Positions 24,264 to 33,141 of a DNA stretch of 34,838 nucleotides are shown piece by piece; positions within the stretch are counted from its first letter, which is position 1; each line of letters opens with the position of its first letter. A model generated the notes under the pieces. The model saw only the letters and a list, made by a program, of their open reading frames with translations. It was not told where the DNA came from and did not search any database. Position numbers and translations under genes: made by a program. This stretch comes from an uncultured Ruminococcus sp. (GTDB lineage Bacteria; Bacillota; Clostridia; Oscillospirales; Ruminococcaceae), in the NCBI GenBank assembly GCA_947177755.1, contig CAMWVV010000005.1, positions 1 through 34,838 of the forward strand. The letters run 5' to 3'.

Positions 24264-25718
24264 TTACCAGTTAATCATCCAGTTATACATACCTTCATAC
24301 TGTCTTGTGGAGCTGTTCCATGAATAATCAGTGGTCATTCCTCTGTACACCATATTGTCCCACTGGTCACGATGATTGAAATAAATATGCTTTGAATAAT
24401 TGATAACACCAAGCATTTCATCACCGTTATAGTTTGCAAATGAGAAACCTGTACCTGTTCCGTCAAATTCGTTGTAAGGCATAACCGTATCTTTAAGACC
24501 GCCTGTTTCTCTTACAATCGGAACTGTGCCGTATCTGAGTGAGATAAGCTGAGTAAGTCCGCACGGTTCAAAGAGCGACGGCATAAGCATAGCATCGGCG
24601 GCGGCATAGAGTTTGTGGGCGAGAGGGTCGGAATAGAGAATATTTGCGGAAACTCTTTCAGGATATTTCCACTGATAGTGTCTGAACATATTTTCATACT
24701 TCTGGTCACCTGTACCGATTACAACGAACTGTGTGTTTTCATCGCAGATTCTCTCCATTGCATAGCTTACAAGGTCAAGACCTTTCTGGTCAGTAAGGCG
24801 TGAAATAATAGCTATCATGTACTTGTTTTCATCAACAGGGAGTCCGAGTTCCTTCTGAAGTGCAGTTTTGTTCTGAGCCTTTTTCTTCTTGAAGTTCTTT
24901 GCATGGTATTCCTTATAAATATGCTTGTCGTTGTTCGGGTCAAAAACATTATAGTCAATACCGTTTACAATACCTCTGAGTGAAGCAGACCTTGCTCTGA
25001 GAAGTCCGTCAAGCTGTTCGCCGTAGAAAGGATTTTTTATTTCTTCAGCATATGTTTCACTTACGGTTGTGATATAGTCCGCATAGACGAGACCGCCTTT
25101 TAACATATTAGCGTCCTTTTTAAATTCAAGCTTGTCAGGAGTAAACATATAGCCCGGGAGTGCCGTATTGTACTTGAAAGTATCGATATTCCATACGCCC
25201 TGAAATTTGAGGTTATGAATAGTCATGATTGTCTTTGTTGAGCTGTAAAACGGATGTGTTGCAAAAGTAGAGTGCAGGAAAACAGGAATAAGCGAAGCCT
25301 GCCAGTCGTGACAGTGAATGATGTCGGGACGGAATCCAATTACAGGCAGAATGGCAAGTACTGCCTTACAGAAGAAAGTATATCTTTCGATGTCCCACTT
25401 CAAATCAGCCGAATAAGGCGTATCGCACTTGAAATAGTATTCATTGTCAACAAAATAGAACTTTATTCCGTTATATTCATACTCCATAATTCCGACGTGT
25501 ACATTGTCTTTTCTCATACCGTAGTCCATGTAGAAATGCTGGACATACCTGAAGTTGTCCCTGAATTTAGCAGGAATGCAGGTATAGTAAGGCATAATAA
25601 CCCTTACATCAAAATCGTTCTTGTTAAGGTACTTTGGAAGTGCGCCGACAACGTCAGCAAGACCGCCGGTCTTGATAAACGGCACACATTCAGAGGCAGC
25701 AAATAAAATATTGTTCAT
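24264..25718 (-). CDS. glgA: Glycogen synthase (ADP-glucose)
   Basis: GlgA extends alpha-1,4-glucan chains from ADP-glucose. The 484-residue GT5-family protein begins MNNILFAASECVPFIKTGGLADVVGALP, containing the KTGGL ADP-glucose motif. It shows HCHDWQASLIPVFL, the ISRLTDQKGLDLV start of the C-terminal Rossmann half, and MPSLFEPCGLTQLISLRYGT with the E-x7-E type donor site. Length is normal. AAGGAG precedes the ATG. It is the first gene of a unit with the HAD phosphatase and the 84-residue gene; no other glg genes are present. Confidence 0.95.
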   Translation of the reverse strand: MNNILFAASECVPFIKTGGLADVVGALPKYLNKNDFDVRVIMPYYTCIPAKFRDNFRYVQHFYMDYGMRKDNVHVGIMEYEYNGIKFYFVDNEYYFKCDTPYSADLKWDIERYTFFCKAVLAILPVIGFRPDIIHCHDWQASLIPVFLHSTFATHPFYSSTKTIMTIHNLKFQGVWNIDTFKYNTALPGYMFTPDKLEFKKDANMLKGGLVYADYITTVSETYAEEIKNPFYGEQLDGLLRARSASLRGIVNGIDYNVFDPNNDKHIYKEYHAKNFKKKKAQNKTALQKELGLPVDENKYMIAIISRLTDQKGLDLVSYAMERICDENTQFVVIGTGDQKYENMFRHYQWKYPERVSANILYSDPLAHKLYAAADAMLMPSLFEPCGLTQLISLRYGTVPIVRETGGLKDTVMPYNEFDGTGTGFSFANYNGDEMLGVINYSKHIYFNHRDQWDNMVYRGMTTDYSWNSSTRQYEGMYNWMINW

Positions 25719-25774
25719 TGCTATTAACTCCTTGCTTTGTAAATTACTGCAATTCGGCAGTTTAGGATATTTAT

Positions 25775-25803
25775 ATTATACACCAAAAACTGATATAAGT
25801 CAA
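25775..25803 (-). promoter_or_regulatory. Promoter of glgA
   Basis: On the minus strand TTGACT (25798-25803), a 17-base spacer and TATAAT (25775-25780) lie about 57 bases ahead of the glgA ATG. Confidence 0.88.
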
Positions 25804-25833
25804 TACCGAAAAATGTTAAATCTAACAAAAAAT

Positions 25834-25862
25834 AAGAGGACGGATTTTGTCCGTCCTCTTTA
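25834..25862 (-). terminator. Terminator of purL
   Basis: AGAGGACGGAC/GTCCGTCCTCT forms a long GC-rich stem just after the purL stop, followed on the minus strand by TATTTTTTG. Confidence 0.9.
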
Positions 25863-25867
25863 TAATA

Positions 25868-28800
25868 TTACTTGAAGTAGTTGACACCGCTTTCAAAGAT
25901 TTTCTGGTCTTTTTCACCTGCAACGTTCTTGCATATATAACTGCCCTTACGTTCGGAATGACCCATTTTGCCGAAAACACGACCGTCGGGTGAAGTTATG
26001 CCTTCAATGGCTTCAATGGAAGTATTCGGGTTGTAACGTATATCCATAGTGGGATTACCGTCAAGGTCAACGTACTGTGTAGCAATCTGACCGTTGTTGG
26101 CAAGTCGCTGGATAAGGCTCTGAGGAGCAACGAAACGACCCTCACCGTGTGAAATCGGAACATTATGAATGTCGCCTACCTCACAGCCGTAAAGCCACGG
26201 AGACTTATTTGATGCGATTCTTGTATTTACCATCATTGACTGATGACGTGCAATAGTATTGAATGTAAGTGTAGGTGATTCGTCAGTCATATCGGTAATT
26301 TCACCAAAAGGCACAAGTCCGAGCTTTATTAATGCCTGAAAACCGTTGCAGATACCGAGCATAAGACCATCACGATTTTTAAGCAGGTCATGAACTGCAT
26401 CCTTGATTTTAGGATTGCGGAAAAATGCCGTAATAAACTTACCGCTTCCCTCGGGTTCGTCACCACCGCTGAAACCACCCGGAATCATAATAATCTGTGA
26501 TTCCTTTACAGCGTTTTCAAAGTAGTTTACAGAATCTTCAAGGTCTGATGCGGAAAGATTCTTTATAACTACAGTTTCAGCTTTTGCACCTGCCTTTTCA
26601 AAAGCTCTTGCCGTATCGTATTCGCAGTTAGTACCAGGGAATACAGGTATAAGTACTTTAGGCTGTGCAACCTTTATTGATGCAGACTTCTTTTTGGTAT
26701 TTTCGTGAGAGTAAGTCTGCGGAGTAGTGTCTGTAGTTCTGATTCTGCACGGGAATACAGGTTCAAGCTTGCCCTCCCATACTCTCTGTAAACTGTCAAG
26801 ACTTACTGTGTACTTCTGAGTGTAAATCTTATAGTCGGAAATAGTCTTACCTATAACAAATTCATCATTATGTGCATTTCCGAGAACTTCAACAATGAAA
26901 GCACCGTAACGTGACTTATAGAGTTCGGAAGGAGTGAGATGAGCGGAGAACTCAAAACCAAGTCTGTTTCCGAAACACATCTTTGCGATACCCTCGGCAA
27001 CACCGCCGTAACCGATTGTCCATACAGCATTTGCACGTCCCTCTGCAATAAGCTTTTCAACCTTGTCAAAACAGTTTTTCAGACTTGCAAATACAGGAAG
27101 ACCGTTTCTGTCGTATTCGGGAACAATCATAATAACATCTTTGTCTGCTTCCTTGAACTCTGTGGAAACAACCTTGTTAGCCTGTGCCGTTGAAACTGCA
27201 AACGATACAAGAGTAGGCGGAACGTCGATATTTTCAAAAGTACCCGACATTGAGTCCTTACCACCTATTGAACCGCAGCCCATTTCAAGTTGTGCCTTGA
27301 ATGCACCGAGAAGTGCGGCAAGAGGCTTGCCCCAGCGTTTCGGGTCGTTCTGTGTACGTTCAAAATATTCCTGAAAAGTCAGCCAGCAGTGCTTATATGA
27401 ACCGCCTGCACCTACAATCTTTGCAATTGATTCAACTACCGCAAGCATTGCACCATGATACGGACTTCTTGATGATATATCAGGATTGTAACCCCAGCCC
27501 ATAAGTGAACAAGTGTTAGTTTCACCCTTAAGTACAGGAATTTTTGCTGCCATAGCCTGTGAAGGTGTCATCTGATAAACACCGCCGAAAGGCATAAGCA
27601 CCGTACCTGCTCCTATAGTGGAATCGAACTTTTCAATAAGACCTTTCTGTGAACATACATTCAGATTCGACATGAGTTCAGTCCACGTTTCAGCGTTATC
27701 AATGAAAACTTCGTCATCTGTGAATACAGGTTCTTCAACGACAATATCAGTATACTTGACAGCACCGTTTGAGTTAAGAAAATCCCTTGAAAGATTTACA
27801 ATTGTATTTCCGTTCCAGTTCATTTTAAGACGTGGTTCTTCAACGACATCGGCAACAACAGTTGCTTCAAGGTTTTCCTTTTTAGCCTCTGCCATGAATT
27901 TCTCAACGTCCTCGGGAGCAATAACCACAGCCATTCTTTCCTGTGATTCACTGATAGCAATTTCAGTACCATCAAGACCGTCGTATTTCTTCGGTACTGC
28001 ATTGAGATTTATTACAAGACCGTCTGTAAGTTCTCCGATAGCTACCGACACACCGCCTGCACCAAAATCATTACAGCGTTTAATCATCTTGGTTACTTCG
28101 GGGTTTCTGAAAAGTCTCTGCAATTTTCTTTCTTCGGGCGGATTACCTTTCTGAACTTCTGCACCACAGTTTTCGAGTGATTCAAGAGTATGCGACTTTG
28201 ACGAACCTGTAGCACCGCCACAGCCGTCACGTCCTGTCTTTCCGCCAAGAAGTACGACAATATCACCTGCAACAGGTCTTTCACGTCTGATATTTTCAGC
28301 AGGAGCAGCACCTACTACTGCACCGATTTCCATTCTCTTTGCAACATATCCTGGGTGATATACTTCGGCAACGTGTCCTGTGGCAAGTCCAATCTGGTTG
28401 CCGTATGAACTGTAACCGTTAGCAGCACCTACCGTAATTTTTCTTTGCGGAAGTTTGCCTGCAATAGTATCTTCAACGGGTACAAGCGGATTTGCCGCAC
28501 CTGTAACACGCATAGCCTGATAAACATATGAACGTCCTGAAAGCGGGTCACGGATTGCACCGCCAAGACAGGTAGCCGCACCGCCGAAAGGTTCGATTTC
28601 TGTCGGGTGGTTGTGTGTTTCGTTCTTGAACATAAGAATCCAGTCCTCAGGCTGACCGTCAACATCTACCTTTATTTTTACGGAACAAGCGTTTATTTCT
28701 TCACTTTCGTCGAGGTCGTCAAGAAGTCCGTCAGCCTTGAGTTTTCTTGCGGAAATGGTTGCCAAATCCATAAGTGTAACGGGCTTCTGGGAGCGACCGA

Positions 28801-29572
28801 GTTCGTCACGGACATTAAGATAATTGATATAAGTATCTCTGATATATGGAGTATCTATGCTGACATCTTTTACATTTGTAAGGAAAGTAGTATGACGGCA
28901 ATGGTCAGACCAGTAAGTATCAATCATTTTTATTTCTGTTATGGTAGGGTCACGCTGTTCGTCATTTAGGAAATAATCCTGACAGAATTTAATGTCGTCA
29001 TAGTCCATAGCAAGACCGTATTTCTTTATAAAATCATGAAGTCCGTCGGAGTCAAGGTCTGTAAAACCTTTAAGAATCTCGACTGTTTCGGGAATTTCAT
29101 AATTTGTATCAAGAGTTTCGGGCTTTTCAAGTGAAGCCTCACGGCTTTCGACGGGGTTGATGATATATGATTTGAGTTTGTCAAAATCCTCGTCTGTGAT
29201 ATTTCCTGAAACAATATAAATACGGGCATTTCTTACACGGCATCTCTCGCCCTGACGAAGAATCTGAATACACTGCTCACAACTGTCTGCACGCTGGTCA
29301 AACTGCCCTGGCAGATACTCAACGGCAAAAATTCTGTCGTCTGATGTAAGCATGGGAAGCTCGTCATAGACAACATCAACGGCAGGTTCTGAAAATACAG
29401 TGCTTATTGCTGCCTTGAAATCTTCTTCACTGAGCTTATCGGCATCGTATCTGTTAAGAATACGCAGACCGTTTATATTCAGTCTGAGGGCTGTACGCAC
29501 ATCGCTGAGTACAGACTGTGCCTCAACAGCAAATTCCGACTTTTTTTCGGCATAAATTCTAAATACGGACAT
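25868..29572 (-). CDS. purL: Phosphoribosylformylglycinamidine synthase, single-chain form
   Basis: PurL makes FGAM from FGAR, glutamine and ATP in purine synthesis. The 1234-residue protein is the large fused type. It has an N-terminal PurS-like part, two AIRS/FGAM catalytic repeats (FKNETHNHPTEIEPFGGAATC; GGKTGRDGCGGATGSSKSH; MGCGSIGGKDSMSG), and a C-terminal glutaminase with PVFPGTNCEYDTA, IPGGFSGGDEPEGSG, the nucleophile Cys in LGICNGFQALI, and PISHGEGRF. The ATG at 29572 has GGAGA upstream; an in-frame ATG at 29596 lies before it. It follows mtaB by 64 bases, with no clear promoter between and no other pur genes beside it. Confidence 0.96.
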   Translation of the reverse strand: MSVFRIYAEKKSEFAVEAQSVLSDVRTALRLNINGLRILNRYDADKLSEEDFKAAISTVFSEPAVDVVYDELPMLTSDDRIFAVEYLPGQFDQRADSCEQCIQILRQGERCRVRNARIYIVSGNITDEDFDKLKSYIINPVESREASLEKPETLDTNYEIPETVEILKGFTDLDSDGLHDFIKKYGLAMDYDDIKFCQDYFLNDEQRDPTITEIKMIDTYWSDHCRHTTFLTNVKDVSIDTPYIRDTYINYLNVRDELGRSQKPVTLMDLATISARKLKADGLLDDLDESEEINACSVKIKVDVDGQPEDWILMFKNETHNHPTEIEPFGGAATCLGGAIRDPLSGRSYVYQAMRVTGAANPLVPVEDTIAGKLPQRKITVGAANGYSSYGNQIGLATGHVAEVYHPGYVAKRMEIGAVVGAAPAENIRRERPVAGDIVVLLGGKTGRDGCGGATGSSKSHTLESLENCGAEVQKGNPPEERKLQRLFRNPEVTKMIKRCNDFGAGGVSVAIGELTDGLVINLNAVPKKYDGLDGTEIAISESQERMAVVIAPEDVEKFMAEAKKENLEATVVADVVEEPRLKMNWNGNTIVNLSRDFLNSNGAVKYTDIVVEEPVFTDDEVFIDNAETWTELMSNLNVCSQKGLIEKFDSTIGAGTVLMPFGGVYQMTPSQAMAAKIPVLKGETNTCSLMGWGYNPDISSRSPYHGAMLAVVESIAKIVGAGGSYKHCWLTFQEYFERTQNDPKRWGKPLAALLGAFKAQLEMGCGSIGGKDSMSGTFENIDVPPTLVSFAVSTAQANKVVSTEFKEADKDVIMIVPEYDRNGLPVFASLKNCFDKVEKLIAEGRANAVWTIGYGGVAEGIAKMCFGNRLGFEFSAHLTPSELYKSRYGAFIVEVLGNAHNDEFVIGKTISDYKIYTQKYTVSLDSLQRVWEGKLEPVFPCRIRTTDTTPQTYSHENTKKKSASIKVAQPKVLIPVFPGTNCEYDTARAFEKAGAKAETVVIKNLSASDLEDSVNYFENAVKESQIIMIPGGFSGGDEPEGSGKFITAFFRNPKIKDAVHDLLKNRDGLMLGICNGFQALIKLGLVPFGEITDMTDESPTLTFNTIARHQSMMVNTRIASNKSPWLYGCEVGDIHNVPISHGEGRFVAPQSLIQRLANNGQIATQYVDLDGNPTMDIRYNPNTSIEAIEGITSPDGRVFGKMGHSERKGSYICKNVAGEKDQKIFESGVNYFK

Positions 29573-29636
29573 AATAAAATCTCCATTTCTCCGCAAAGGG
29601 ATTTTTTATTGACCTGTATAAAAAACAAGTCTTATA

Positions 29637-30944
29637 TTATTCGTTCACGATTCTGCCTATGCAGAAATCAGAACGGCTTTCTTCTATTGTAACACAAAAT
29701 ATCTTATTACGCAAACTTTTTTCAGAATTTTCACGTGGAATTTTTATTAATGTGTAATCTGCTGAATATCCTCTGTGGAAATCTGTGCAGTTTTCACGTT
29801 CAAAAAGGACTTTTACAGTCTTTCCGACAAGCGAACACATATACTCCCCTTCCGACTGTGCAGAAATTTCGGACATTTCAGCAGCACGCAATGTCTTTAT
29901 ATTTTCGGGAATCTGACCCGCCATTCTGTCGGCAGGCGTTCCCTTGCGTCTTGAATACCTGAAAACATGAACACGGCTGAATCCGACTTTTCGGACAAAT
30001 TCAAGCGATTGTCTGAAATCTTCGTCAGTTTCCGACGGAAAACCTACCATCACATCAGTCGTGAAAGAACAGTCAGGAAAAAAGCTCCGTATTCTTTCCG
30101 TAAGACTTAAATATTCCTCCGCAGTATAATGGCGGTTCATGGCTTTGAGGGTTTTATTGCAACCGCTTTGCAGGGACAAGTGAAAATGCGGACAAAGTTG
30201 TGATACTTCTGAAAGTCTTTTCAGTAAATCGTCGGACATTTTTTCAGGTTCAAGAGAACCGAGCCTTATACGCTCAATACCTTTAACGTCCGCACACACT
30301 TCAACAGCGTCGGCAAGATTCAGACCGTATTCCATACCATAAAAAGCGAGATTTATTCCAGTCAGAACAATTTCCTTTTTTCCCATAAGAGCAGACTTTT
30401 CCGCTTCCTCACCGATTGATTCCAAAGTCCTTGAACGACAACGCCCCCTTGCATACGGAATAATGCAGTAAGTGCAGAACTGATTACAGCCGTCCTGAAT
30501 TTTCATAAAAGTACGGGTGTTATTGTCAAACGACGGAGATTCAAGATATTCAAAAGGGTCGTCTTTCGAGTAATCCGCAATCATAATTTTTCTTGAACGT
30601 CTTTGCAGGCATTCCGTGACAAGCACGACAATCTCCGAACGATTCTTAGTACCCGTGATAATATCGGCTTCAGACATCTTTTCCGCCTCTGTGCTGTTAG
30701 CCTGAGGATAACAGCCTGTAAGTGCAATAACAGCATCGGGAAGATTATGTCTTATTTTACGCAGTGCGGATAAAACTTTGCTGTCACCCGACGACGTAAC
30801 AGTACACGAATTTATAACAACAGCATCCGCACCGTTCCATGAATCAGCAATTTCATAGCCATGACTGCGAAAACCCGATTTCATGCACTCCGTTTCATAT
30901 TGGTTGACTTTACAACCAAAAGTAATAAAAAATACTTTATACAT
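29637..30944 (-). CDS. mtaB: tRNA threonylcarbamoyladenosine methylthiotransferase
   Basis: MtaB converts t6A37 to ms2t6A37 in tRNA. The 435-residue protein has the N-terminal cluster-binding domain (Cys11, Cys47, Cys78 in TFGCKVNQYE, NSCTVT and TGCYPQ). The radical SAM motif CNQFCTYC uses Cys153, 157 and 160, in the DGCNQFCTYCIIPYARG block. RLGSLEP, HFHLSLQSGCNKTLKAMNRHY and VMVGFPSETDEDF follow, with a C-terminal TRAM-like region. KVNQYET separates it from MiaB and RimO. AAGGTGA precedes the ATG. The 274-base gap to the next gene holds a weak minus-strand TATAAT (31074-31079) and the divergent promoter at 31108. Confidence 0.93.
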   Translation of the reverse strand: MYKVFFITFGCKVNQYETECMKSGFRSHGYEIADSWNGADAVVINSCTVTSSGDSKVLSALRKIRHNLPDAVIALTGCYPQANSTEAEKMSEADIITGTKNRSEIVVLVTECLQRRSRKIMIADYSKDDPFEYLESPSFDNNTRTFMKIQDGCNQFCTYCIIPYARGRCRSRTLESIGEEAEKSALMGKKEIVLTGINLAFYGMEYGLNLADAVEVCADVKGIERIRLGSLEPEKMSDDLLKRLSEVSQLCPHFHLSLQSGCNKTLKAMNRHYTAEEYLSLTERIRSFFPDCSFTTDVMVGFPSETDEDFRQSLEFVRKVGFSRVHVFRYSRRKGTPADRMAGQIPENIKTLRAAEMSEISAQSEGEYMCSLVGKTVKVLFERENCTDFHRGYSADYTLIKIPRENSEKSLRNKIFCVTIEESRSDFCIGRIVNE

Positions 30945-31107
30945 ATTTCACCTTATTAACACAAATTATTCTTTAATTCGTCATGTTCATACTGTACAAA
31001 AACTGCCAGTCATTTTTATGCACTATATATAATTATTCGTTCTGAATAAAAAGACGTTTATATTGCATACTGAATTATACCAAATTAACGAAAATGCCCG
31101 AAACTCC

Positions 31108-31136
31108 TTGACATTCTGCGGAATACGTGATATTAT
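31108..31136 (+). promoter_or_regulatory. Promoter of the HPr-like gene
   Basis: TTGACA (31108-31113), a 17-base spacer and TATTAT (31131-31136) lie 82 bases before the start. The leader holds a short GCGG/CCGC hairpin near 31144-31161. Nothing else is seen in 30945-31107. Confidence 0.88.
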
Positions 31137-31218
31137 ATATTTGCGGTCGGGAAAAGCCGCTGAAAAAGCAATAAACAGTAAAAAACAAACCCATATCCTA
31201 AACAGGAGGTAAATTTTT

Positions 31219-31449
31219 ATGACAAAGACAAAGGTTTTTCTTCAGGCAATCAACGATGTCAAGGAATTTGTTACTATCGTAATGCGTTACGATTTTGACA
31301 TTGACCTTGTTTCAGGAAGATACGCTGTTGACGCAAAGTCAATCATGGGTATTTTCAGCTTAGACCTCTCAAAGCCGATTGAACTCGACGCTCACACAGA
31401 CGATGCAGAAGACTTCATGAAAGAGATTGAAAAATTCATTGTAAAATAA
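31219..31449 (+). CDS. HPr-like protein lacking the phosphorylatable histidine
   Basis: The 76-residue protein aligns with HPr along its length. The best match is the YAVDAKSIMGIFSLDLSKPIEL region, equivalent to HPr around the regulatory serine (here Ser41), followed by the C-terminal helix DAEDFMKEIEKFIVK. The active-site segment GLHARPA is replaced by AINDVKEFV, so the phospho-accepting histidine is absent; the only His is at 59. It therefore cannot carry phosphate in the PTS way, though Ser phosphorylation or partner binding remains possible. It has a strong promoter, a consensus AGGAGG site and its own terminator, the pattern of a well-expressed single gene. Confidence 0.88.
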   Translation: MTKTKVFLQAINDVKEFVTIVMRYDFDIDLVSGRYAVDAKSIMGIFSLDLSKPIELDAHTDDAEDFMKEIEKFIVK

Positions 31450-31466
31450 ATTTTATCATACATATC

Positions 31467-31506
31467 AAAGGGATTCGGTTTTTTCGGAAGCCGTGTCCCT
31501 TTTTTT
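31467..31506 (+). terminator. Terminator of the HPr-like gene
   Basis: AAGGGA..CGG/CCG..TCCCTT stems are followed by TTTTTTT, 18 bases after the stop codon. Confidence 0.9.
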
Positions 31507-31574
31507 ATCGGTATATTTCCATAATTTACTCCCTAAACGCTGAATATTTCAGTTTCTTCATGCAATAATAAATT

Positions 31575-31635
31575 CAGACGCTTGATTCTGTTGGCGAATG
31601 TTTTATAAAGCGGTTTGCCAATGAAAAAACGTCTG
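31575..31635 (+). promoter_or_regulatory. Promoter with nested inverted repeats ahead of the DUF378 gene
   Basis: TTGATT (31582-31587), a 16-base spacer and TATAAA (31604-31609) form a plausible promoter. It lies inside symmetric arms: CAGACG (31575-31580)/CGTCTG (31630-31635) and TTGGC (31591-31595)/GCCAA (31617-31621), around a TTTATAAA centre. This could be an operator or a leader hairpin. Confidence 0.5.
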
Positions 31636-31666
31636 TAAAAATCCCGAATAAAGAGGTGTTCTCAAT

Positions 31667-31882
31667 ATGTGGGACAAACTTGCACTTATTCTCCTGATAA
31701 TCGGGGGAATAAACTGGGGACTGGTCGGTATTTTTGAATTTGACCTTGTTGCATGGCTTTTCGGCGGTGCGGGAAGTCTTTTAAGCCGAACCGTCTATAT
31801 TCTTGTAGCAATATCGGCTGTATGGTGCATATCACTTCTTTTCAGAAGAGATGAGGCAATAGCATACAACGGAAGCCGGTAG
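31667..31882 (+). CDS. DUF378 family membrane protein
   Basis: A 71-residue protein with two membrane helices, beginning MWDKLALILLIIGGINWGLVG, a good match to the DUF378/YuzA pattern (GG-x-NWGL-x-G). The second helix is VYILVAISAVWCISLLF. A short charged tail follows. AGAGGTG precedes the ATG. The role of the family is unknown. The gene stands alone. Confidence 0.9.
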   Translation: MWDKLALILLIIGGINWGLVGIFEFDLVAWLFGGAGSLLSRTVYILVAISAVWCISLLFRRDEAIAYNGSR

Positions 31883-31894
31883 AAAAATCCCCTG

Positions 31895-31922
31895 ACGCTC
31901 CTTTGATGCCGCAGGAGCGTTT
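31895..31922 (+). terminator. Possible terminator of the DUF378 gene
   Basis: ACGCTCCT/AGGAGCGT is an 8-base stem 13 bases after the stop codon. The following T-run is weak (TTTACAT), so it may terminate poorly. Confidence 0.45.
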
Positions 31923-31934
31923 ACATATGAAAAA

Positions 31935-31964
31935 CAAAAAGGAGAGGCAAAAACCTCCCCTTTA
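31935..31964 (-). terminator. Terminator of rpsF-ssb-rpsR
   Basis: On the minus strand GGGGAGG/CCTCTCC stems with a T-rich loop are followed by TTTTTGTTTTTC. Confidence 0.88.
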
Positions 31965-31973
31965 TTTTTATAA

Positions 31974-32216
31974 TCAGTCGCTGATATAAGGGAGAAGAGC
32001 GATTTGTCTTGCTCTCTTTACGGCTACTGTAAGTTCACGCTGATGGTATGCACAAGTACCTGTTACACGTCTGGGAAGAATCTTAGCTCTCTCAGTCATG
32101 CACTTTCTAAGCTTTGCAAGGTCCTTATAGTCAATTCTCTCAATTCTGTCCGCACAGAACATACAAACTTTCTTGCGGGGTTTCTTTGAGGGACGGGAAT
32201 TTCTTTCCTTTTCCAT
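31974..32216 (-). CDS. rpsR: 30S ribosomal protein S18
   Basis: This is the 80-residue S18 protein, which pairs with S6 on the 30S platform. Recognisable parts are [16 protein letters not shown] (with a CXXC pair), [30 protein letters not shown] and the basic end [13 protein letters not shown]. The ATG at 32216 gives the usual length; a TTG two codons upstream is also in frame. No ribosome site lies directly ahead. AAAGGAG is about 35 bases upstream, separated by a CACGTC/GACGTG hairpin. Confidence 0.97.
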   Translation of the reverse strand: MEKERNSRPSKKPRKKVCMFCADRIERIDYKDLAKLRKCMTERAKILPRRVTGTCAYHQRELTVAVKRARQIALLPYISD

Positions 32217-32222
32217 ATTCAA

Positions 32223-32262
32223 ACTCGCACGTCGTTAAGGACGTGATACACTCCTTTCGTAA
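32223..32262 (-). promoter_or_regulatory. Hairpin between a strong ribosome site and the rpsR start
   Basis: On the minus strand AAAGGAGTG (32251-32259) is followed by CACGTC-CTTAAC-GACGTG, then 11 bases, then the rpsR ATG. Folding the hairpin would bring the SD sequence near the start. A translational control element is possible. Confidence 0.45.
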
Positions 32263-32279
32263 ATAGTTGATTCGTTCAC

Positions 32280-32798
32280 TCAGAACGGAACATCTCCGTC
32301 GCTGAGAATTTCCTCGTAATCGTTAATATCGCCATAAGACATATTGTCATTATTCGGTGCAGATGCCTGCGGAGGAGCAGAATTATTGCTGTTATAATTA
32401 TTGGACGGTGCGGAATAGCTGTTATTATTATAATTGTTATTACCATAATTGCCACTGTTTCCGCCACTTTCGGCTTTTGAACCGACAAACTCAACATTTT
32501 CAACAAAAACATCTGTTGTATAATGTGTAACATCAGGGTGGTTCTTATCTTGATAACTTCCAGACCTCAACTGACCCTCAACGCCAATCAACTTTCCTTT
32601 GCTGAAATAGCGATTTACAAACTCTGCTGTCTGTCCCCATGCGGTACATCTGATAAAATCAGATTCTCTTTCACCAGTCTGTTTATTCACAAATTTACGG
32701 TCCATAGCTACACTAAATCTACATGAAGTAGTTCCGCCTGTAGTCTGTCTAAGTTCTGGGTCGGCAGTAAGTCTGCCCACTAAAATAACCTTATTCAT
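32280..32798 (-). CDS. ssb: Single-stranded DNA-binding protein
   Basis: SSB coats single-stranded DNA during replication and repair. The 172-residue protein has the OB fold, starting MNKVILVGRLTADPELRQT, with FIRCTAWGQTAEFVNRYFSKG and VGRL/VEGQLRSGSY-type strands. A flexible Asn- and Gly-rich linker (~110-155) follows, and an acidic tip ending DGDVPF that binds partner proteins. AAGGAG precedes the ATG. The position between rpsF and rpsR is the usual Firmicute order. Confidence 0.97.
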   Translation of the reverse strand: MNKVILVGRLTADPELRQTTGGTTSCRFSVAMDRKFVNKQTGERESDFIRCTAWGQTAEFVNRYFSKGKLIGVEGQLRSGSYQDKNHPDVTHYTTDVFVENVEFVGSKAESGGNSGNYGNNNYNNNSYSAPSNNYNSNNSAPPQASAPNNDNMSYGDINDYEEILSDGDVPF

Positions 32799-32830
32799 TT
32801 AAACGCTCCTTAAAAAATAAAAACAAATAA

Positions 32831-33130
32831 TCATTCAGCAATAACAGTAACGAGTGAACGGAGAACGCCATCAGTAATATTGAGACGTCTTGAAAGTTCA
32901 GCCGGATAATCGGGCTTGGACTCAAAAGTATAGATTACATAGTAACCTTCTGTTTCGTCCTCGATAGGATATGCAAGCTTACGCTTACCCCAATCTTCAT
33001 TGACTTCAACAGCTTCTGCGTGTCTTTCAATTCTCTGCTTGAACTTTTCAACAAGAGCTTTCATAGGTTCTTCACCGTTCTTGAGGCTGAAAACAACCAT
33101 TACTTCATACTTAGCGGATACCTTTGCCAT
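32831..33130 (-). CDS. rpsF: 30S ribosomal protein S6
   Basis: The 99-residue S6 protein begins MAKVSAKYEVMVVFSLKNGE and includes VNEDWGKRKLAYPIEDETEGYYVIYTFES. It binds S18 in the small subunit. The ATG at 33130 is set by AAGGAGGTG nine bases upstream; an open frame running back to 33223 is leader RNA. It is the first gene of rpsF-ssb-rpsR. Confidence 0.97.
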   Translation of the reverse strand: MAKVSAKYEVMVVFSLKNGEEPMKALVEKFKQRIERHAEAVEVNEDWGKRKLAYPIEDETEGYYVIYTFESKPDYPAELSRRLNITDGVLRSLVTVIAE

Positions 33131-33141
33131 TTCAGATACAC

